Shown here: piece after piece, positions 8,135 to 17,573 of the stretch | How positions within the stretch are numbered: position 1 is the stretch's first letter | Layout of the letters: each line of letters starts with the position of its first letter | Assembly: GCA_016789725.1 (NCBI GenBank) | Contig: JAEUQN010000019.1 | Coordinates: forward strand, 1 to 59,549 | DNA length: 59,549 nt | Reading direction: 5' to 3' | Source of the DNA: Blastocatellia bacterium | GTDB lineage: Bacteria; Acidobacteriota; Blastocatellia; RBC074 | Position numbers and translations under genes: made by a program | The notes under the pieces: model-generated | What the model saw: only the letters and a program-made list of their open reading frames with translations | Databases searched by the model: none | What the model was told of the DNA's origin: nothing

Positions 8135-8656
8135 ATGAGTATTTATAAAAAGCTTTTTCTGGTAGTAATGGTTTTGCTGCCGATCACGGTGGCAGTTGCC
8201 GCGCAGGGGAAATGGCGTGCGGCAACGGAAAAAGAATTGACCTCTTTATTGCCCGCCCGTGCGCCTGTAGAAAAAGAGCAAATTGAAACCGAGATGCGAA
8301 CTGCTTCCGGCATTACCAATGGCAAACGCAAGTTCTTTGCGGCGGTGGTGATTATTACGGCGGGCTATGCTGCCGAAGGAAAATACTCGTACTTTTTGAA
8401 AACCCAAACCCCCGTCAAAGTTGGCGATTTAATGCTGCAACCGGGAGAGTATGTTTTTGGACAGCGCCGGGTTGACACGACAACGATTGAAGTAAGATTT
8501 CACGAAGCCGCTTCGGGCAAACTCCTGGGTACAATCAACGCCCCACGCGGCGCAACGCGCGGCGCAATTCGCTCCATCCTGATTACGCCGCCTAAAGATG
8601 GCATAGGAAACTTTTTTCTGGGACGCTTTACCTTTCCCTACATAATCTCCGAATAA
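8135..8656 (+). CDS. Small secreted protein of unknown function
   Basis: A 173-residue protein with a clear signal peptide (MSIYKKLFLVVMVLLPITVAVAAQ). The mature part has no motif I recognise; it contains FFAAVVIITAGYAAEGKYSYFL and a segment KVGDLMLQPGEYVFGQRRVD typical of small acidobacterial exported beta-sheet proteins. The ATG at 8135 is chosen because it opens directly into the signal peptide; an upstream frame start at 8039 would place 32 non-hydrophobic residues before it. It is divergent from peroxiredoxin and 167 bases ahead of an Oar receptor. Confidence 0.7.
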   Translation: MSIYKKLFLVVMVLLPITVAVAAQGKWRAATEKELTSLLPARAPVEKEQIETEMRTASGITNGKRKFFAAVVIITAGYAAEGKYSYFLKTQTPVKVGDLMLQPGEYVFGQRRVDTTTIEVRFHEAASGKLLGTINAPRGATRGAIRSILITPPKDGIGNFFLGRFTFPYIISE

Positions 8657-8823
8657 GCTTTGCTCGGACAAGTTTGATCGCACTACGGAGCGGTGCTGGT
8701 GATGTAAGCTTGAGGACGAGCTAGGGCATCACTGCGAAACCGTTCAATCCACGCTGAGAACACAAAACGCCGTATGGTTGCGGCGCTCAACCATTTTTCG
8801 TCAAACAAAAAGGAACTCTTTTT

Positions 8824-11808
8824 ATGAAGCAACTTACGATTGCTCTGGTGTTCGTGTGTCTTGCGTTGGCGACAGCCTTCGCGCAATCGGCCTCGACCGC
8901 CACCTTGAGTGGGCGCGTTGTTGATCCATCTGGAGCCGTCATCGTCGGGGCAAAAGTGACGGCGTCGCAAAAAGCCACGGGCGCGGCGCGCGACACCGTG
9001 ACGAATAGCGACGGATTGTACGTCTTACCCAGTTTGCCTCCCGGCGAATACAGCGTAACGATTGAGGCGACGGGCTTCAAAAAGACCATTATCAGTTCTG
9101 TCATCTTGCCCGTCGGTCAAACCATCAACCGTGATTTCTCCGTGATAGTCGGGATGTTGTCTGAAGTAACGGAACTGATTGGAACCCCGTTGTTAGTGAA
9201 TACTCTTTCAGCATCGGTCGAAGGCGTTATCACCAATCAATCCATCGCTACACTTCCGTTGAATGGTCGCAATTATCTGGAACTTGCATTGTTGATTCCG
9301 GGCAATGTGCCTGCGCCGAATTTTGATCCGACCAAAACCGGCAGCGTCATCATTTCTTCGGCTGGACAGCTTGGGCGCGGTGGCAATATCACGATTGATG
9401 GCACAGACAACAACGATGATGTGGTCGGCGGGCCGCTCGTGAACATTTCGCAAGATGCCGTCGCTGAATTTCAGGTGGCGACAAATCGTTTCTCAGCGGA
9501 ACTAGGGCGCTCGGCCTCATCGGTCATCAACGTTGTGACCAAAGCGGGGGCGAATCAGATGCACGGTTCGTTTTCGTTCTTCGAGCGGGATCGCCGCTTG
9601 CAGGGATTGCCCGCGACTTACAATCGTGGCCTCAATCAAACACTACCCTTTGACCGCCAACAATATGCTGCGACGCTCGGCGGGCCGTTGAAGCGAGATC
9701 GTCTGTTCTGGTTCGGCGCGTTCGAGTATCGCAATCAGGACGGCGCAGTGTTGGTTGGGGAACGCGATGTCGCCGCGCGTCAGATTCGACGCACCTTTGC
9801 GCCCGCGCCGCTGGATGATTTGCTCGGCTTGGCGCGGATAGATTGGTTGCCGACGGATGCAGATAGTTTGAACTTCCGCTACGCGATTGAACGGTTGGAC
9901 AGCACGGACGCGACGAAGTTGGATCGTGCGATTGGTTCGGCTTCGCAGCGGCAAAAGCTGCGCAACAATCATCAGGCGTTTCTGGCAAATTGGACGCGCA
10001 CGTTTTCTCCGACCGTTCTCAACAGCCTGAACTTCAGCGTCAACAATTTCGAGAACGTGACGAACCCCATTGCGACCGGGCCGCAGTACACGTTCCCTTC
10101 GATTCAGGACGGCGTTTCATTTCGTGTGCCGCAAGCGACGAAAATGAATCGGCTGCAATTTTCTGACACGTTGTCATACGTGCGCGGCCCGCATACGTTC
10201 AAGTTCGGCGCGGACATTCAACGGATTGATGCCGGCTTTGATCTCGGCGTGTTTCAGCAAGGCCGCATTGAGTTCGTGCAGGACTTTGCGCAGGCGGATT
10301 TCAATGGCGACGGAAAAGTAGACGACAACGATTTGTTGTTTGCGGTGACGCTGCGCAGTTCTAAGCCGACGCAGGCGCTTGTCATTCCCGATGCCGACAA
10401 CAATTACTTTGCCTTTTTTGCGCAGGACGACTGGCGGGTGACGCGACGGCTGACGCTGAATGTAGGGCTGCGGTACGAACTGGACACGAACCTCAACAAC
10501 AACAGTTGGTACGCGAACCGCAATCCGATTGTGCAATCGTTTTATCGTGGCGACCGCAAACGCGACACCAACAATTTCGCGCCGCGCGTCGGCTTCAATT
10601 GGGCAAACGACAGCGGACGGTTCAGCGTTCACGGCGGCTATGGGATTTATTACGACCGCATTACGTTGCAAATCAATTCGCTGGAACGCGGGTTGGACGG
10701 GCGTGCGTTGGCGGTTGAGGTGCGCGCGGGCAATGCGCTGACCGATCCAACGGGCGCACCGATTTTTATCAATCCGATGACCGGACGCTTTCAACCGTTC
10801 GCACCGACCTTGAGCAATCCGTTTACAGGCTTCATTCTGCCGGGCGCTGGCGCAAGCGGCATCAACATCATTGATAACAATTTGCAGAATCCGATGGTGC
10901 AACAGATGAACCTCGGCGTGCAGTACGAATTCGTCAAAGACTTTGTGGTCAGGGCCGATTTTCTGCACAATCACGGCACGAAATTCATCATCGGGCGCAC
11001 GATTGGCACGGTGAACAATCCGGTTGTCGGTGGCCCGGATCGCGTGGTGAATCTGGAATCGAGTGTGAAGACGAAATACGATGGGTTGTTGCTGAGCGTC
11101 GAAAAACGCTTTTCGCGCCGCACGCAATTCCGCGCGTCGTACACCTTGTCGAAGGCGTTCAATTACGCGAATGACGATCAGATTCCATTTTCCAACGGGC
11201 CGGTGAATCCGAACAATTTGCAGTTGGAATACGGCCCCACGCCCAATGATCGTCGCCATTACTTCACGTTTTCGGGCGCAGTCGAACTGCCCTACGGTTT
11301 TCAATTGGCACCGCTCGTGACATTGGCTTCGGGCGTGCCGATGGATATTCTGTTGCCGGATGCGAGTTCGCGCATCCCGGTGTTGCAACGCAATGCGGGC
11401 GGGCGTCTTTTCAAAACGGGCGCGGATTTGAATCGGTTTCTGTCGCAACTCAATGCGGCGGGCGGCGTGAATGGGCAACGATTGCCGCTCGTGCGCGATG
11501 ACGTGCGATTCAGCGATAGTTTGAGTTCCTTCGACCTGCGCTTTTCCAAAGTGTTTCGTTTTGGTGAGAAGGTGCGATTGGAACCGATGATTGAGGCGTT
11601 CAATCTGTTCAATGTGACGAATATCCTGGGCGTCTCGAATCTGAATTACGCGGGTTATTCCAATGTGCTGACGCGCGACAGCAGCGATCCAAACAACGCT
11701 GGATTTTTGCGGTCATCCGGTTTCGGTACGCCGATCACCACGGCGGGGGGCGTCTTTGGTTCCGGTGGCGCGCGTGCCTTTCAACTCGCGGCGAAAATCA
11801 CGTTTTAG
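8824..11808 (+). CDS. Second Oar-like TonB-dependent receptor with carboxypeptidase regulatory-like domain
   Basis: A 994-residue outer-membrane protein. The signal peptide is MKQLTIALVFVCLALATAFAQ. Residues ~25-105 form the carboxypeptidase-regulatory-like domain (ATLSGRVVDPSGAVIVGAKV, LYVLPSLPPGEYSVTIEATG). The plug region carries LPLNGRNYLELALLIPG, and the remainder is a beta-barrel ending in AAKITF. An FNGDGKVDDNDLLF segment near residue 495 looks like an EF-hand/dockerin-type calcium loop. AAGGA stands 10 bases before the ATG. Same architecture as the receptor at 513-4001 but a clearly different sequence. Confidence 0.9.
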   Translation: MKQLTIALVFVCLALATAFAQSASTATLSGRVVDPSGAVIVGAKVTASQKATGAARDTVTNSDGLYVLPSLPPGEYSVTIEATGFKKTIISSVILPVGQTINRDFSVIVGMLSEVTELIGTPLLVNTLSASVEGVITNQSIATLPLNGRNYLELALLIPGNVPAPNFDPTKTGSVIISSAGQLGRGGNITIDGTDNNDDVVGGPLVNISQDAVAEFQVATNRFSAELGRSASSVINVVTKAGANQMHGSFSFFERDRRLQGLPATYNRGLNQTLPFDRQQYAATLGGPLKRDRLFWFGAFEYRNQDGAVLVGERDVAARQIRRTFAPAPLDDLLGLARIDWLPTDADSLNFRYAIERLDSTDATKLDRAIGSASQRQKLRNNHQAFLANWTRTFSPTVLNSLNFSVNNFENVTNPIATGPQYTFPSIQDGVSFRVPQATKMNRLQFSDTLSYVRGPHTFKFGADIQRIDAGFDLGVFQQGRIEFVQDFAQADFNGDGKVDDNDLLFAVTLRSSKPTQALVIPDADNNYFAFFAQDDWRVTRRLTLNVGLRYELDTNLNNNSWYANRNPIVQSFYRGDRKRDTNNFAPRVGFNWANDSGRFSVHGGYGIYYDRITLQINSLERGLDGRALAVEVRAGNALTDPTGAPIFINPMTGRFQPFAPTLSNPFTGFILPGAGASGINIIDNNLQNPMVQQMNLGVQYEFVKDFVVRADFLHNHGTKFIIGRTIGTVNNPVVGGPDRVVNLESSVKTKYDGLLLSVEKRFSRRTQFRASYTLSKAFNYANDDQIPFSNGPVNPNNLQLEYGPTPNDRRHYFTFSGAVELPYGFQLAPLVTLASGVPMDILLPDASSRIPVLQRNAGGRLFKTGADLNRFLSQLNAAGGVNGQRLPLVRDDVRFSDSLSSFDLRFSKVFRFGEKVRLEPMIEAFNLFNVTNILGVSNLNYAGYSNVLTRDSSDPNNAGFLRSSGFGTPITTAGGVFGSGGARAFQLAAKITF

Positions 11809-11832
11809 ATTGCTTGATCGAAGCGTATACAA

Positions 11833-11943
11833 AACCACGGGGAACACGGGGGACACGGGGATTTTTAGAGAGTCGTAAAGGACAGCATTTTTATCCTGTT
11901 CATCTTGTTGGCCCTGTCTATTCTCCCCGCGTCCCCCGTGGTT
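11833..11943. repeat. Composite inverted repeat (CCACGGGG outer arms, ACAGGATT-type core)
   Basis: The left arm AACCACGGGGAACACGGGGG (from 11833) pairs with the right arm CCCCGCGTCCCCCGTGGTT (11925-11943), one arm carrying an extra 9-base unit. Inside lies an eroded ACAGGATT-type element (11881-11919). It fills the gap between the Oar gene and the MFS gene. Confidence 0.75.
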
Positions 11944-11969
11944 GATTCCATTTGATCCGTCATAAAATT

Positions 11970-13241
11970 ATGCAAACCGCCGAATCTGCATCCACTCAAA
12001 TTGCTTTCCATCAACAGCGTTCGCATTGGTTGGTTGTCGCGGTTTCATCGGTGGGACTTTTCTTCCATTTCGGCTCGTTGCTGGTGAATTCGTTCGGCGT
12101 TTTTCTGACGACGTTGTGCGATCAATTCAACTGGTCGCGGACACAAGTCTCGTTCGCGTTTACGTTGGCAACACTCACTGCGATGTTGACGATGCCGTTG
12201 ACGGGCTGGTTAACAGATCGTTTGGGTGCGCGCCGTCCGATTTTGCTTTGCACGACATTGTTCGGCGCGTTGTTCGCGTCACTGGCGCTGCTCAACGGAA
12301 GCCTGTGGCATTTGTATGTCATCTTCCTTTTGCTGGGATTGGTTGGCCCCGGCACTTCGGCAGTTCCGCACGCCAGCCTGATTACGAAATGGTTTACCAA
12401 ACGGCGTGGGTTGGCGCTAGGCATTGCGATGTGCGGCACGGCATTCGGCGGTGTCATCTGGCCTTCCGCCACGCAAAAGCTGTTGGATCAATTCAACTGG
12501 CGGATGGTGTACGCCGTGTTAGGCGGAGCCGTGTTACTGATTGCCGTGCCGTTGATGCTGACTTTTTTGAAGGAACCTGGCAAGCAAACGGTGTCACAGG
12601 AAACCACCGCGAACGCTGCGGTAGAAGGATTGAGCCGAAAAGAAGCGATCCGCAGCGGCGTGCTTTGGCTGATGATTGCCGCGTTTCTGATCGTGTCGGC
12701 TACGATTCAAGCTTGCATGATCCATCTGGTTCCGCTGCTGAAAGATCGCGGGATGACGCCTGCCAGTGCTGCTTTCGCCGCTTCCTTGTTTGGTGTCGCA
12801 GGGATGATCGGCAGATTGGGCACAGGTTATTTGCTTGATTTGTTTCCTTCGACCCGCGTACCTGTGATGGCCTTTGCCTGTGTTGCCGCCGGAATTTTTC
12901 TGTTGTTTGCCGGAGCCGCAGGCATCAGTTCGTATGGTGCGGCGATGCTGATTGGTTTTGGCTATGGCGCGGAGTCCGCCACGATTCCGTATTTGGTCGG
13001 GCAGTATTTCGGGCTGCGCTCTTTTGGCGAAATCTACAGTTATTTGTTTATTACCGTGCCGCTGGGCGGCGCGCTCGGCCCGGTGTTGATGGGCGCGGGA
13101 TTTGATCGGTTTGGGTCGTATCAAATCGTGCTGTTGGGCTGCGGCATCGCGACTGTCGTAGCGGCATTGCTCCTGCTTGCGCTGAGGGCTTATCCAACTT
13201 TCAATTCACCCACCAAGTCGCAGCAAGGAGGCGAACAATAA
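11970..13241 (+). CDS. Major facilitator superfamily transporter (monocarboxylate/oxalate-formate antiporter-like)
   Basis: A 423-residue membrane protein with twelve predicted helices. The loop-2 motif is seen as GWLTDRLGARRP, and the N-terminal GLFFHFGSLLVNSFGVFLTTL resembles the monocarboxylate/OFA group. Substrate not predictable. The ATG at 11970 is chosen over a TTG at 11952; neither has a strong ribosome site. The stop codon overlaps the start of the downstream AhpD-like gene by one base (TAATG), with AAGGAGG just before, so the two are translationally coupled and may act on one substrate. Confidence 0.85.
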   Translation: MQTAESASTQIAFHQQRSHWLVVAVSSVGLFFHFGSLLVNSFGVFLTTLCDQFNWSRTQVSFAFTLATLTAMLTMPLTGWLTDRLGARRPILLCTTLFGALFASLALLNGSLWHLYVIFLLLGLVGPGTSAVPHASLITKWFTKRRGLALGIAMCGTAFGGVIWPSATQKLLDQFNWRMVYAVLGGAVLLIAVPLMLTFLKEPGKQTVSQETTANAAVEGLSRKEAIRSGVLWLMIAAFLIVSATIQACMIHLVPLLKDRGMTPASAAFAASLFGVAGMIGRLGTGYLLDLFPSTRVPVMAFACVAAGIFLLFAGAAGISSYGAAMLIGFGYGAESATIPYLVGQYFGLRSFGEIYSYLFITVPLGGALGPVLMGAGFDRFGSYQIVLLGCGIATVVAALLLLALRAYPTFNSPTKSQQGGEQ

Positions 13242-13819
13242 TGACCTGGATTCGCACGATTCCGATGGAAGAAGCGGATGAGCGATTGCAGCAATTGATG
13301 GAAGCGCAACGGGCAATGTATCCGATAGAATATGCTTCGCCCGTTTCACCCGGTGGCGACAGCATTGTTGCTTCACATACATTGATGCCGGACGCGCTGT
13401 ATCACATCTTCGGGGCGTTTGGGGCGATGATGTCGCCGGATTTGCCGCTCAATCGCGCGCAGCACGAAATGATTGCAACGATGGTGTCGGTCACCAACGA
13501 CTGTTTTTACTGACTGGAATCGCACGCAGAGTTTCTGCGTATGGTGACGTTAGATGAAGCGATGGTGAAGCAGTTGCGCGCGGACTACACGACCGCGCCG
13601 ATTAGCGAGCAAGACCGCGTGATGTTAGATTACGTGGTGCAATTAACCAAAGACGCAACAAAGTTGACGCCGCAAGATCACGACAAGTTGCAGGCGGTCG
13701 GGTTCGATGACAAAGCGATTCTACAAATCACGTTGATTGCCGCGTGGTTCAATTATATCAATCGCGTCGCCGATGCGTTGGGCGTGGGACGAGGCAAGCG
13801 CGAAGATTGGTATTCGTGA
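13241..13819 (+). CDS. AhpD-like (carboxymuconolactone decarboxylase family) candidate selenoprotein with in-frame TGA at 13511
   Basis: Read through one TGA, this is a 192-residue peroxidase-related protein of the AhpD/CMD family. The family active site is C-x-x-C followed by His four residues after the second Cys. Here it reads C88-F-Y-[TGA 91]-L-E-S-H95, so the stop falls exactly on the second catalytic cysteine. The frame continues without another disruption to 13819, with family-like C-terminal sequence ([21 protein letters not shown]). A hairpin at 13524-13540 has bacterial SECIS spacing. I therefore predict selenocysteine. The alternative is a single nonsense change (TGC/TGT to TGA) in a dying gene. 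AAGGAGG precedes the ATG. Selenocysteine genes are not in this window. Confidence 0.75.
13511..13540 (+). promoter_or_regulatory. Candidate bacterial SECIS element (TGA plus downstream hairpin)
   Basis: The TGA at 13511-13513 is followed by a perfect 7-base-pair stem, ACGCAGA (13524-13530) with TCTGCGT (13534-13540), closing a GTT loop. Seventeen bases separate TGA from the loop. Bacterial SECIS elements described for SelB recognition have a loop about 16-37 bases after UGA and a G among the first two loop bases; both conditions hold. The stem is coding sequence, as expected in bacteria. Confidence 0.65.
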
Positions 13820-13845
13820 AAATTGAACTGGAGAATCCAGTAAAG

Positions 13846-13955
13846 AACCACGGGGGGCACGGGGAGATTGAAATGAATAAAAGGCAATCAACCCAACGAG
13901 GAATTTCTTCTTGCTAAGTATTTCGCTTCCCGTGAACCCCGTGCTCCCCGTGGTT
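13846..13955. repeat. Inverted repeat, CCACGGGG type
   Basis: Arms 13846-13864 and 13937-13955 pair with one mismatch in 19 (AACCACGGGGGGCACGGGG). It occupies the gap between the selenoprotein candidate and the sensor kinase gene; nothing else is seen there. Confidence 0.85.
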
Positions 13956-13978
13956 TTATTGAGAACCTTAGCTTCTGC

Positions 13979-16909
13979 ATGCTATCTCGCTCACGACAAT
14001 TTACCTTCATCCTGTTTGCCGTTTGCCTGAGTTTGACTGCACGCTCTGATTCTGGTTTTTCACTGCTGCAATTCAGTCACGAGCTTTGGCAAACCGAACA
14101 GGGCTTGCCACAAAACACCGTGCAGACGCTGCTGCAAACGCGCGATGGATATGTGTGGTTGGGAACGCGCGAAGGCTTGGCGCGCTTTGATGGCATTCGG
14201 TTTACGATCTTCGACAAACACAACACGCTGCAAATTCCGCACAATCAAATCCGCCATTTGTACGAAGACCGCGACGGACGATTATGGATTGCGACGCCGG
14301 GCGGATTGTTGCGCTACGAACGTGGCGTGTTCACTGCGTACACGACGAAAGACGGCTTGGCGAGCAACAACGTTTGGTCGGTGTTTCAGGATCGTGCGGG
14401 CAATCTTTGGGTTGCGACCGTCAACGGTTTGAATCAATTCCGCGACGGCAAATTTACGACGTTCACTACTGCGCAAGGCTTACTCAACGACAGCATCGAA
14501 GTCATCCGCGAAGACAAGGACGGCGCGTTGTGGATCGGCACAGAAGGCGGATTGAGCCGTTACAAAGACGGCGCGTTTACCAGCTTCACGAAACAAAACG
14601 GATTGGTCGGCAATGCGGTCAAGACGTTGTTCGTGGATCAGCAGTCGCACTTGTGGATTGGCACGACCGAAGGTTTGAGCGTGATGGCGAACAGCAAATT
14701 CATTTCGTACACAACGCGCGAAGGCTTGATTCATAACGAAGTCAAAGCGATTGCCGAAGATCAAACGAACACGCTGTGGATCGGCACACCGCGCGGCTTG
14801 ATGCGGTTTCGTGACGGCAAATTTGCAGCGGTGACTTCGCCCGAAGGATTCAACGACACGCCGATTTTATCGCTGCTGAAAGACCGTGAAGGCTCGCTCT
14901 GGGTCGGCACGGAAACGAACGGGCTACATGTTCTGAGAGCGAAAAAGTTCACGACATTTACGACGCGCGAGGGGTTATCTGCCAACGTCGTGCGTTCGAT
15001 TTTTGGCGACCGCAACGGCCAAGTTTGGGTTGGCACCGAACGTGGATTGAATCTTTTGCGCAACGGACAAGTCGCGCAGAAGAGTTTGCCAAACGATGAC
15101 GTGATGGCGATGAGTGACGACAGCGAAGGCAATTTGTGGGTCGGCACAACCGATGGATTGAAGCGAATCAAAGGCGCGAGCATCACCACCTTCACCGAAC
15201 GCGATGGCTTGTCAGATCGCTTCATTCGTTCGTTGCACACGGGCCGTGATGGCAGTTTATGGATCGGCACGCGGCGCGGCCTCACGCATTTTCGCAACGG
15301 GCAATTTACGCCGTACACAATGCTGGACGGCTTGCCGAGCGATTTGGTTGGCGCGTTGTACGAAGATCGTGCGGGCGCTTTGTGGATCGGCACGCTCGCC
15401 GGATTGAGCCGCTTCAAAGATGAAAAGTTCACGAACTACAACACGGCTTCAGGCTTGTCGAATGAAGTCGTGATTTCGTTGTACGAAGATGCTGGCGGGG
15501 CGCTGTGGATTGGCACGCTCGGCGGCGGATTGAATCGCTTCAAAGATGGCAAATTCACTTCGTTCACAACGAAGGATGGATTGCCCGACGACGCGATTTA
15601 TCAAATCCTCGAAGACGCACAAAACAACCTTTGGATGAGCAGCAACAAAGGCATCATTCGCGTTAGCCGCAAAGAACTGGAAGCGCGCACAGACCCTGCT
15701 CAAAAGCTGAAAACCGTTATGACTTTCGGCACTGCCGATGGAATGGAAACGCGCGAATGCAGCGGCGGCGGGCATCCTGCCGGGTGGAAAACGGCGGATG
15801 GCAAACTCTGGTTTGCGACGATCAAAGGCGTGGCGATGATTGATCCGGCGAACCTGAAGCTCAATCAACAACCGCCGCCCATCGCTATTGAACGAGTTGT
15901 GGTGGACGACCGTGAAGTAGCAATGAATGCGCCGATTACACTTTCGCCGGAAAAAGCGCGCTTTGAGTTTTACTACACGGGACTGAGTTTCATCGCGCCC
16001 AACAAAGTCACGTTCAAATACAAGCTGGAAGGCTTTGACCCGGATTGGATTGAAGCTGGAACGCGTCGCGTGGCGTGGTACACCAACATTCCAGCGGGCC
16101 AGTATCGCTTTGTTGTGAGGGCCTGCAACAACGATGGCGTGTGGAGCGAGTCGGCGGCTTCGGTGGAGTTTTTGCTGCAACCTCGCTTCTATCAAACGTG
16201 GTGGTTTTACGCGGTGTGCTTGCTAAGCTTGGGGTTGTGTGTTTGGCTGTGGTATCGGTTGCGTGTGAAGCGATTGGAAGGGCACTTCGCCGCCATTTTA
16301 GCGGAGCGAACGCGCATCGCGCGCGAAATCCACGATACGTTGGCGCAGGGCTTCGCGGGCATTTCCGTCCAATTGGAATTGGTGGCGCGCCTTCTGACCA
16401 AGGCTCCCGATGCCGCCAAACCGCATCTGGATCAGGCGCGGCAATTGGTGCGCAGTAGCCTGGATGAAGCGCGCCGTTCAGTGTGGGCCTTACGTTCGCA
16501 GTCGCTGGAAAACAGCGATTTGCCGAGCGCGCTGAACGAAACCGTTAAGCAATTGCTGACGAACACGCCTATTCAATCGCAGGTTCAGGTCAGCGGCACG
16601 TATCGGCAATTGAGCCACGCAATTGAAGACCATTTATTGCGCATCGGGCAGGAAGCCATCACGAATGCGATCAAGCATGCGAATGCCTTACATTTGCGTG
16701 TGGAATTAAGCTACGTGACCGACTGCGTGAAATTACGGGTGCAAGACGATGGTCGTGGCTTTGATACCACACACGGCAGCCCAGACGGGCATTTCGGCCT
16801 GGTTGGGATGCGGGAACGCGTAGCACAAATGGGCGGGCAGTTAATCATCAACAGCCGTCAAAATGCGGGAACGGAAATTATTGTCGAGGTTCCGTTGTCG
16901 GCGCATTGA
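13979..16909 (+). CDS. Two-component sensor histidine kinase with Reg_prop beta-propellers, Y_Y_Y domain and HisKA_3
   Basis: A 976-residue periplasm-facing sensor. After an N-terminal signal/anchor (FTFILFAVCLSLTA), roughly 14 repeats of the kind DGxxWxGTxxGLxRFxDGxF run to about residue 560, forming two seven-bladed propellers. A Y_Y_Y domain follows (FKYKLEGFDPDW, GQYRFVVRACNNDG), one membrane span (WWFYAVCLLSLGLCVWLWY) and a NarX-type transmitter. The phosphorylated histidine is H785 in RIAREIHDTLAQGFAG, and the ATPase has GQEAITNAIKHANA and DDGRGFD. The ligand is unknown; propellers of this family often sense polysaccharide breakdown products. The NarL-type regulator directly downstream is the expected partner. 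Confidence 0.92.
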   Translation: MLSRSRQFTFILFAVCLSLTARSDSGFSLLQFSHELWQTEQGLPQNTVQTLLQTRDGYVWLGTREGLARFDGIRFTIFDKHNTLQIPHNQIRHLYEDRDGRLWIATPGGLLRYERGVFTAYTTKDGLASNNVWSVFQDRAGNLWVATVNGLNQFRDGKFTTFTTAQGLLNDSIEVIREDKDGALWIGTEGGLSRYKDGAFTSFTKQNGLVGNAVKTLFVDQQSHLWIGTTEGLSVMANSKFISYTTREGLIHNEVKAIAEDQTNTLWIGTPRGLMRFRDGKFAAVTSPEGFNDTPILSLLKDREGSLWVGTETNGLHVLRAKKFTTFTTREGLSANVVRSIFGDRNGQVWVGTERGLNLLRNGQVAQKSLPNDDVMAMSDDSEGNLWVGTTDGLKRIKGASITTFTERDGLSDRFIRSLHTGRDGSLWIGTRRGLTHFRNGQFTPYTMLDGLPSDLVGALYEDRAGALWIGTLAGLSRFKDEKFTNYNTASGLSNEVVISLYEDAGGALWIGTLGGGLNRFKDGKFTSFTTKDGLPDDAIYQILEDAQNNLWMSSNKGIIRVSRKELEARTDPAQKLKTVMTFGTADGMETRECSGGGHPAGWKTADGKLWFATIKGVAMIDPANLKLNQQPPPIAIERVVVDDREVAMNAPITLSPEKARFEFYYTGLSFIAPNKVTFKYKLEGFDPDWIEAGTRRVAWYTNIPAGQYRFVVRACNNDGVWSESAASVEFLLQPRFYQTWWFYAVCLLSLGLCVWLWYRLRVKRLEGHFAAILAERTRIAREIHDTLAQGFAGISVQLELVARLLTKAPDAAKPHLDQARQLVRSSLDEARRSVWALRSQSLENSDLPSALNETVKQLLTNTPIQSQVQVSGTYRQLSHAIEDHLLRIGQEAITNAIKHANALHLRVELSYVTDCVKLRVQDDGRGFDTTHGSPDGHFGLVGMRERVAQMGGQLIINSRQNAGTEIIVEVPLSAH

Positions 16910-16927
16910 ACCGTGAGAATTACCACT

Positions 16928-17560
16928 ATGGAAACTTTGCAAAGCATTCGCGTGATGATTGTGGACGATCACAAAATCGTCCGACAGGGATTGGTCGCGC
17001 TCATTAACACGGAGCCGGGTTTGACCGTCGTGGCAGAAGGCTCGGATGGGCAACAAGCGGTGGAATTGTTTCGTCAGCACAAACCCGATGTGACCTTGAT
17101 GGATTTGCGGATGCCAGGGCTGAGCGGCGTTGAAGCCACCAAAGCTATTCGTCAGCAATCGCCCGCCGCCCGCATCATCGTGCTAACGACGTTCGATGGC
17201 GACGAAGACATTTACCGCGCGTTGCAGGCTGGGGCGCAGAGTTATCTTTTGAAAGGGGTGTCGTTCGAGGATTTGACCGACGCCATCCGCACTGTACATG
17301 CCGGACAGCGCCGCATTCCGGCGGCGGTGGCCGAACGTTTGGCCGAACGAATGGCGGGCGAAGAGTTGACGGGCCGCGAAGTGCAGGTGCTGGAATTGAT
17401 CGTGCGTGGCAAGAGCAACAAAGAGATTGGCACGGCGCTGTCTATTTCTGAGGCAACGGTCAAATCCCATATTAATTCGCTCCTCAGTAAATTGGGCGTA
17501 GCGGATCGCACGCAAGCCGCTACCACCGCACTCCAACGCGGTATTATTCATCTCGATTAG
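16928..17560 (+). CDS. NarL/LuxR-type response regulator
   Basis: A 210-residue regulator. The receiver domain (IRVMIVDDHKIVRQGLVAL) has its phosphoacceptor at D59 in VTLMDLRMPGLSG and the switch lysine in SYLLKGV. The C-terminal LuxR helix-turn-helix reads LTGREVQVLELIVRGKSNKE, then ISEATVKSHINSLLSKLGV. The ATG at 16928 is preferred because it opens just before the receiver; a GTG at 16913 is also in frame, 3 bases after the kinase stop. Kinase and regulator form a co-transcribed pair. Target genes are unknown; the adjacent DUF6454-like gene starts 13 bases after and is a candidate. Confidence 0.93.
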   Translation: METLQSIRVMIVDDHKIVRQGLVALINTEPGLTVVAEGSDGQQAVELFRQHKPDVTLMDLRMPGLSGVEATKAIRQQSPAARIIVLTTFDGDEDIYRALQAGAQSYLLKGVSFEDLTDAIRTVHAGQRRIPAAVAERLAERMAGEELTGREVQVLELIVRGKSNKEIGTALSISEATVKSHINSLLSKLGVADRTQAATTALQRGIIHLD

Positions 17561-17573
17561 CTAACGTCAGTCC

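Noticed and set aside
10174..11478. A 434-codon open frame antisense to the second Oar gene
   Set aside because: Composition is arginine/isoleucine-rich nonsense typical of the antisense of a coding sequence; no motifs.
8824..11808. EF-hand/dockerin-like loop (FNGDGKVDDNDLLF) as a sign of a cellulosome protein
   Set aside because: It is a single loop within a TonB-dependent barrel protein; most likely a calcium-binding external loop.
13241..13819. Two separate short genes, 13241-13513 and 13541-13819
   Set aside because: They are in the same reading frame, split only by a TGA at the catalytic cysteine, and together match one AhpD-like protein; the downstream ATG has no ribosome site.
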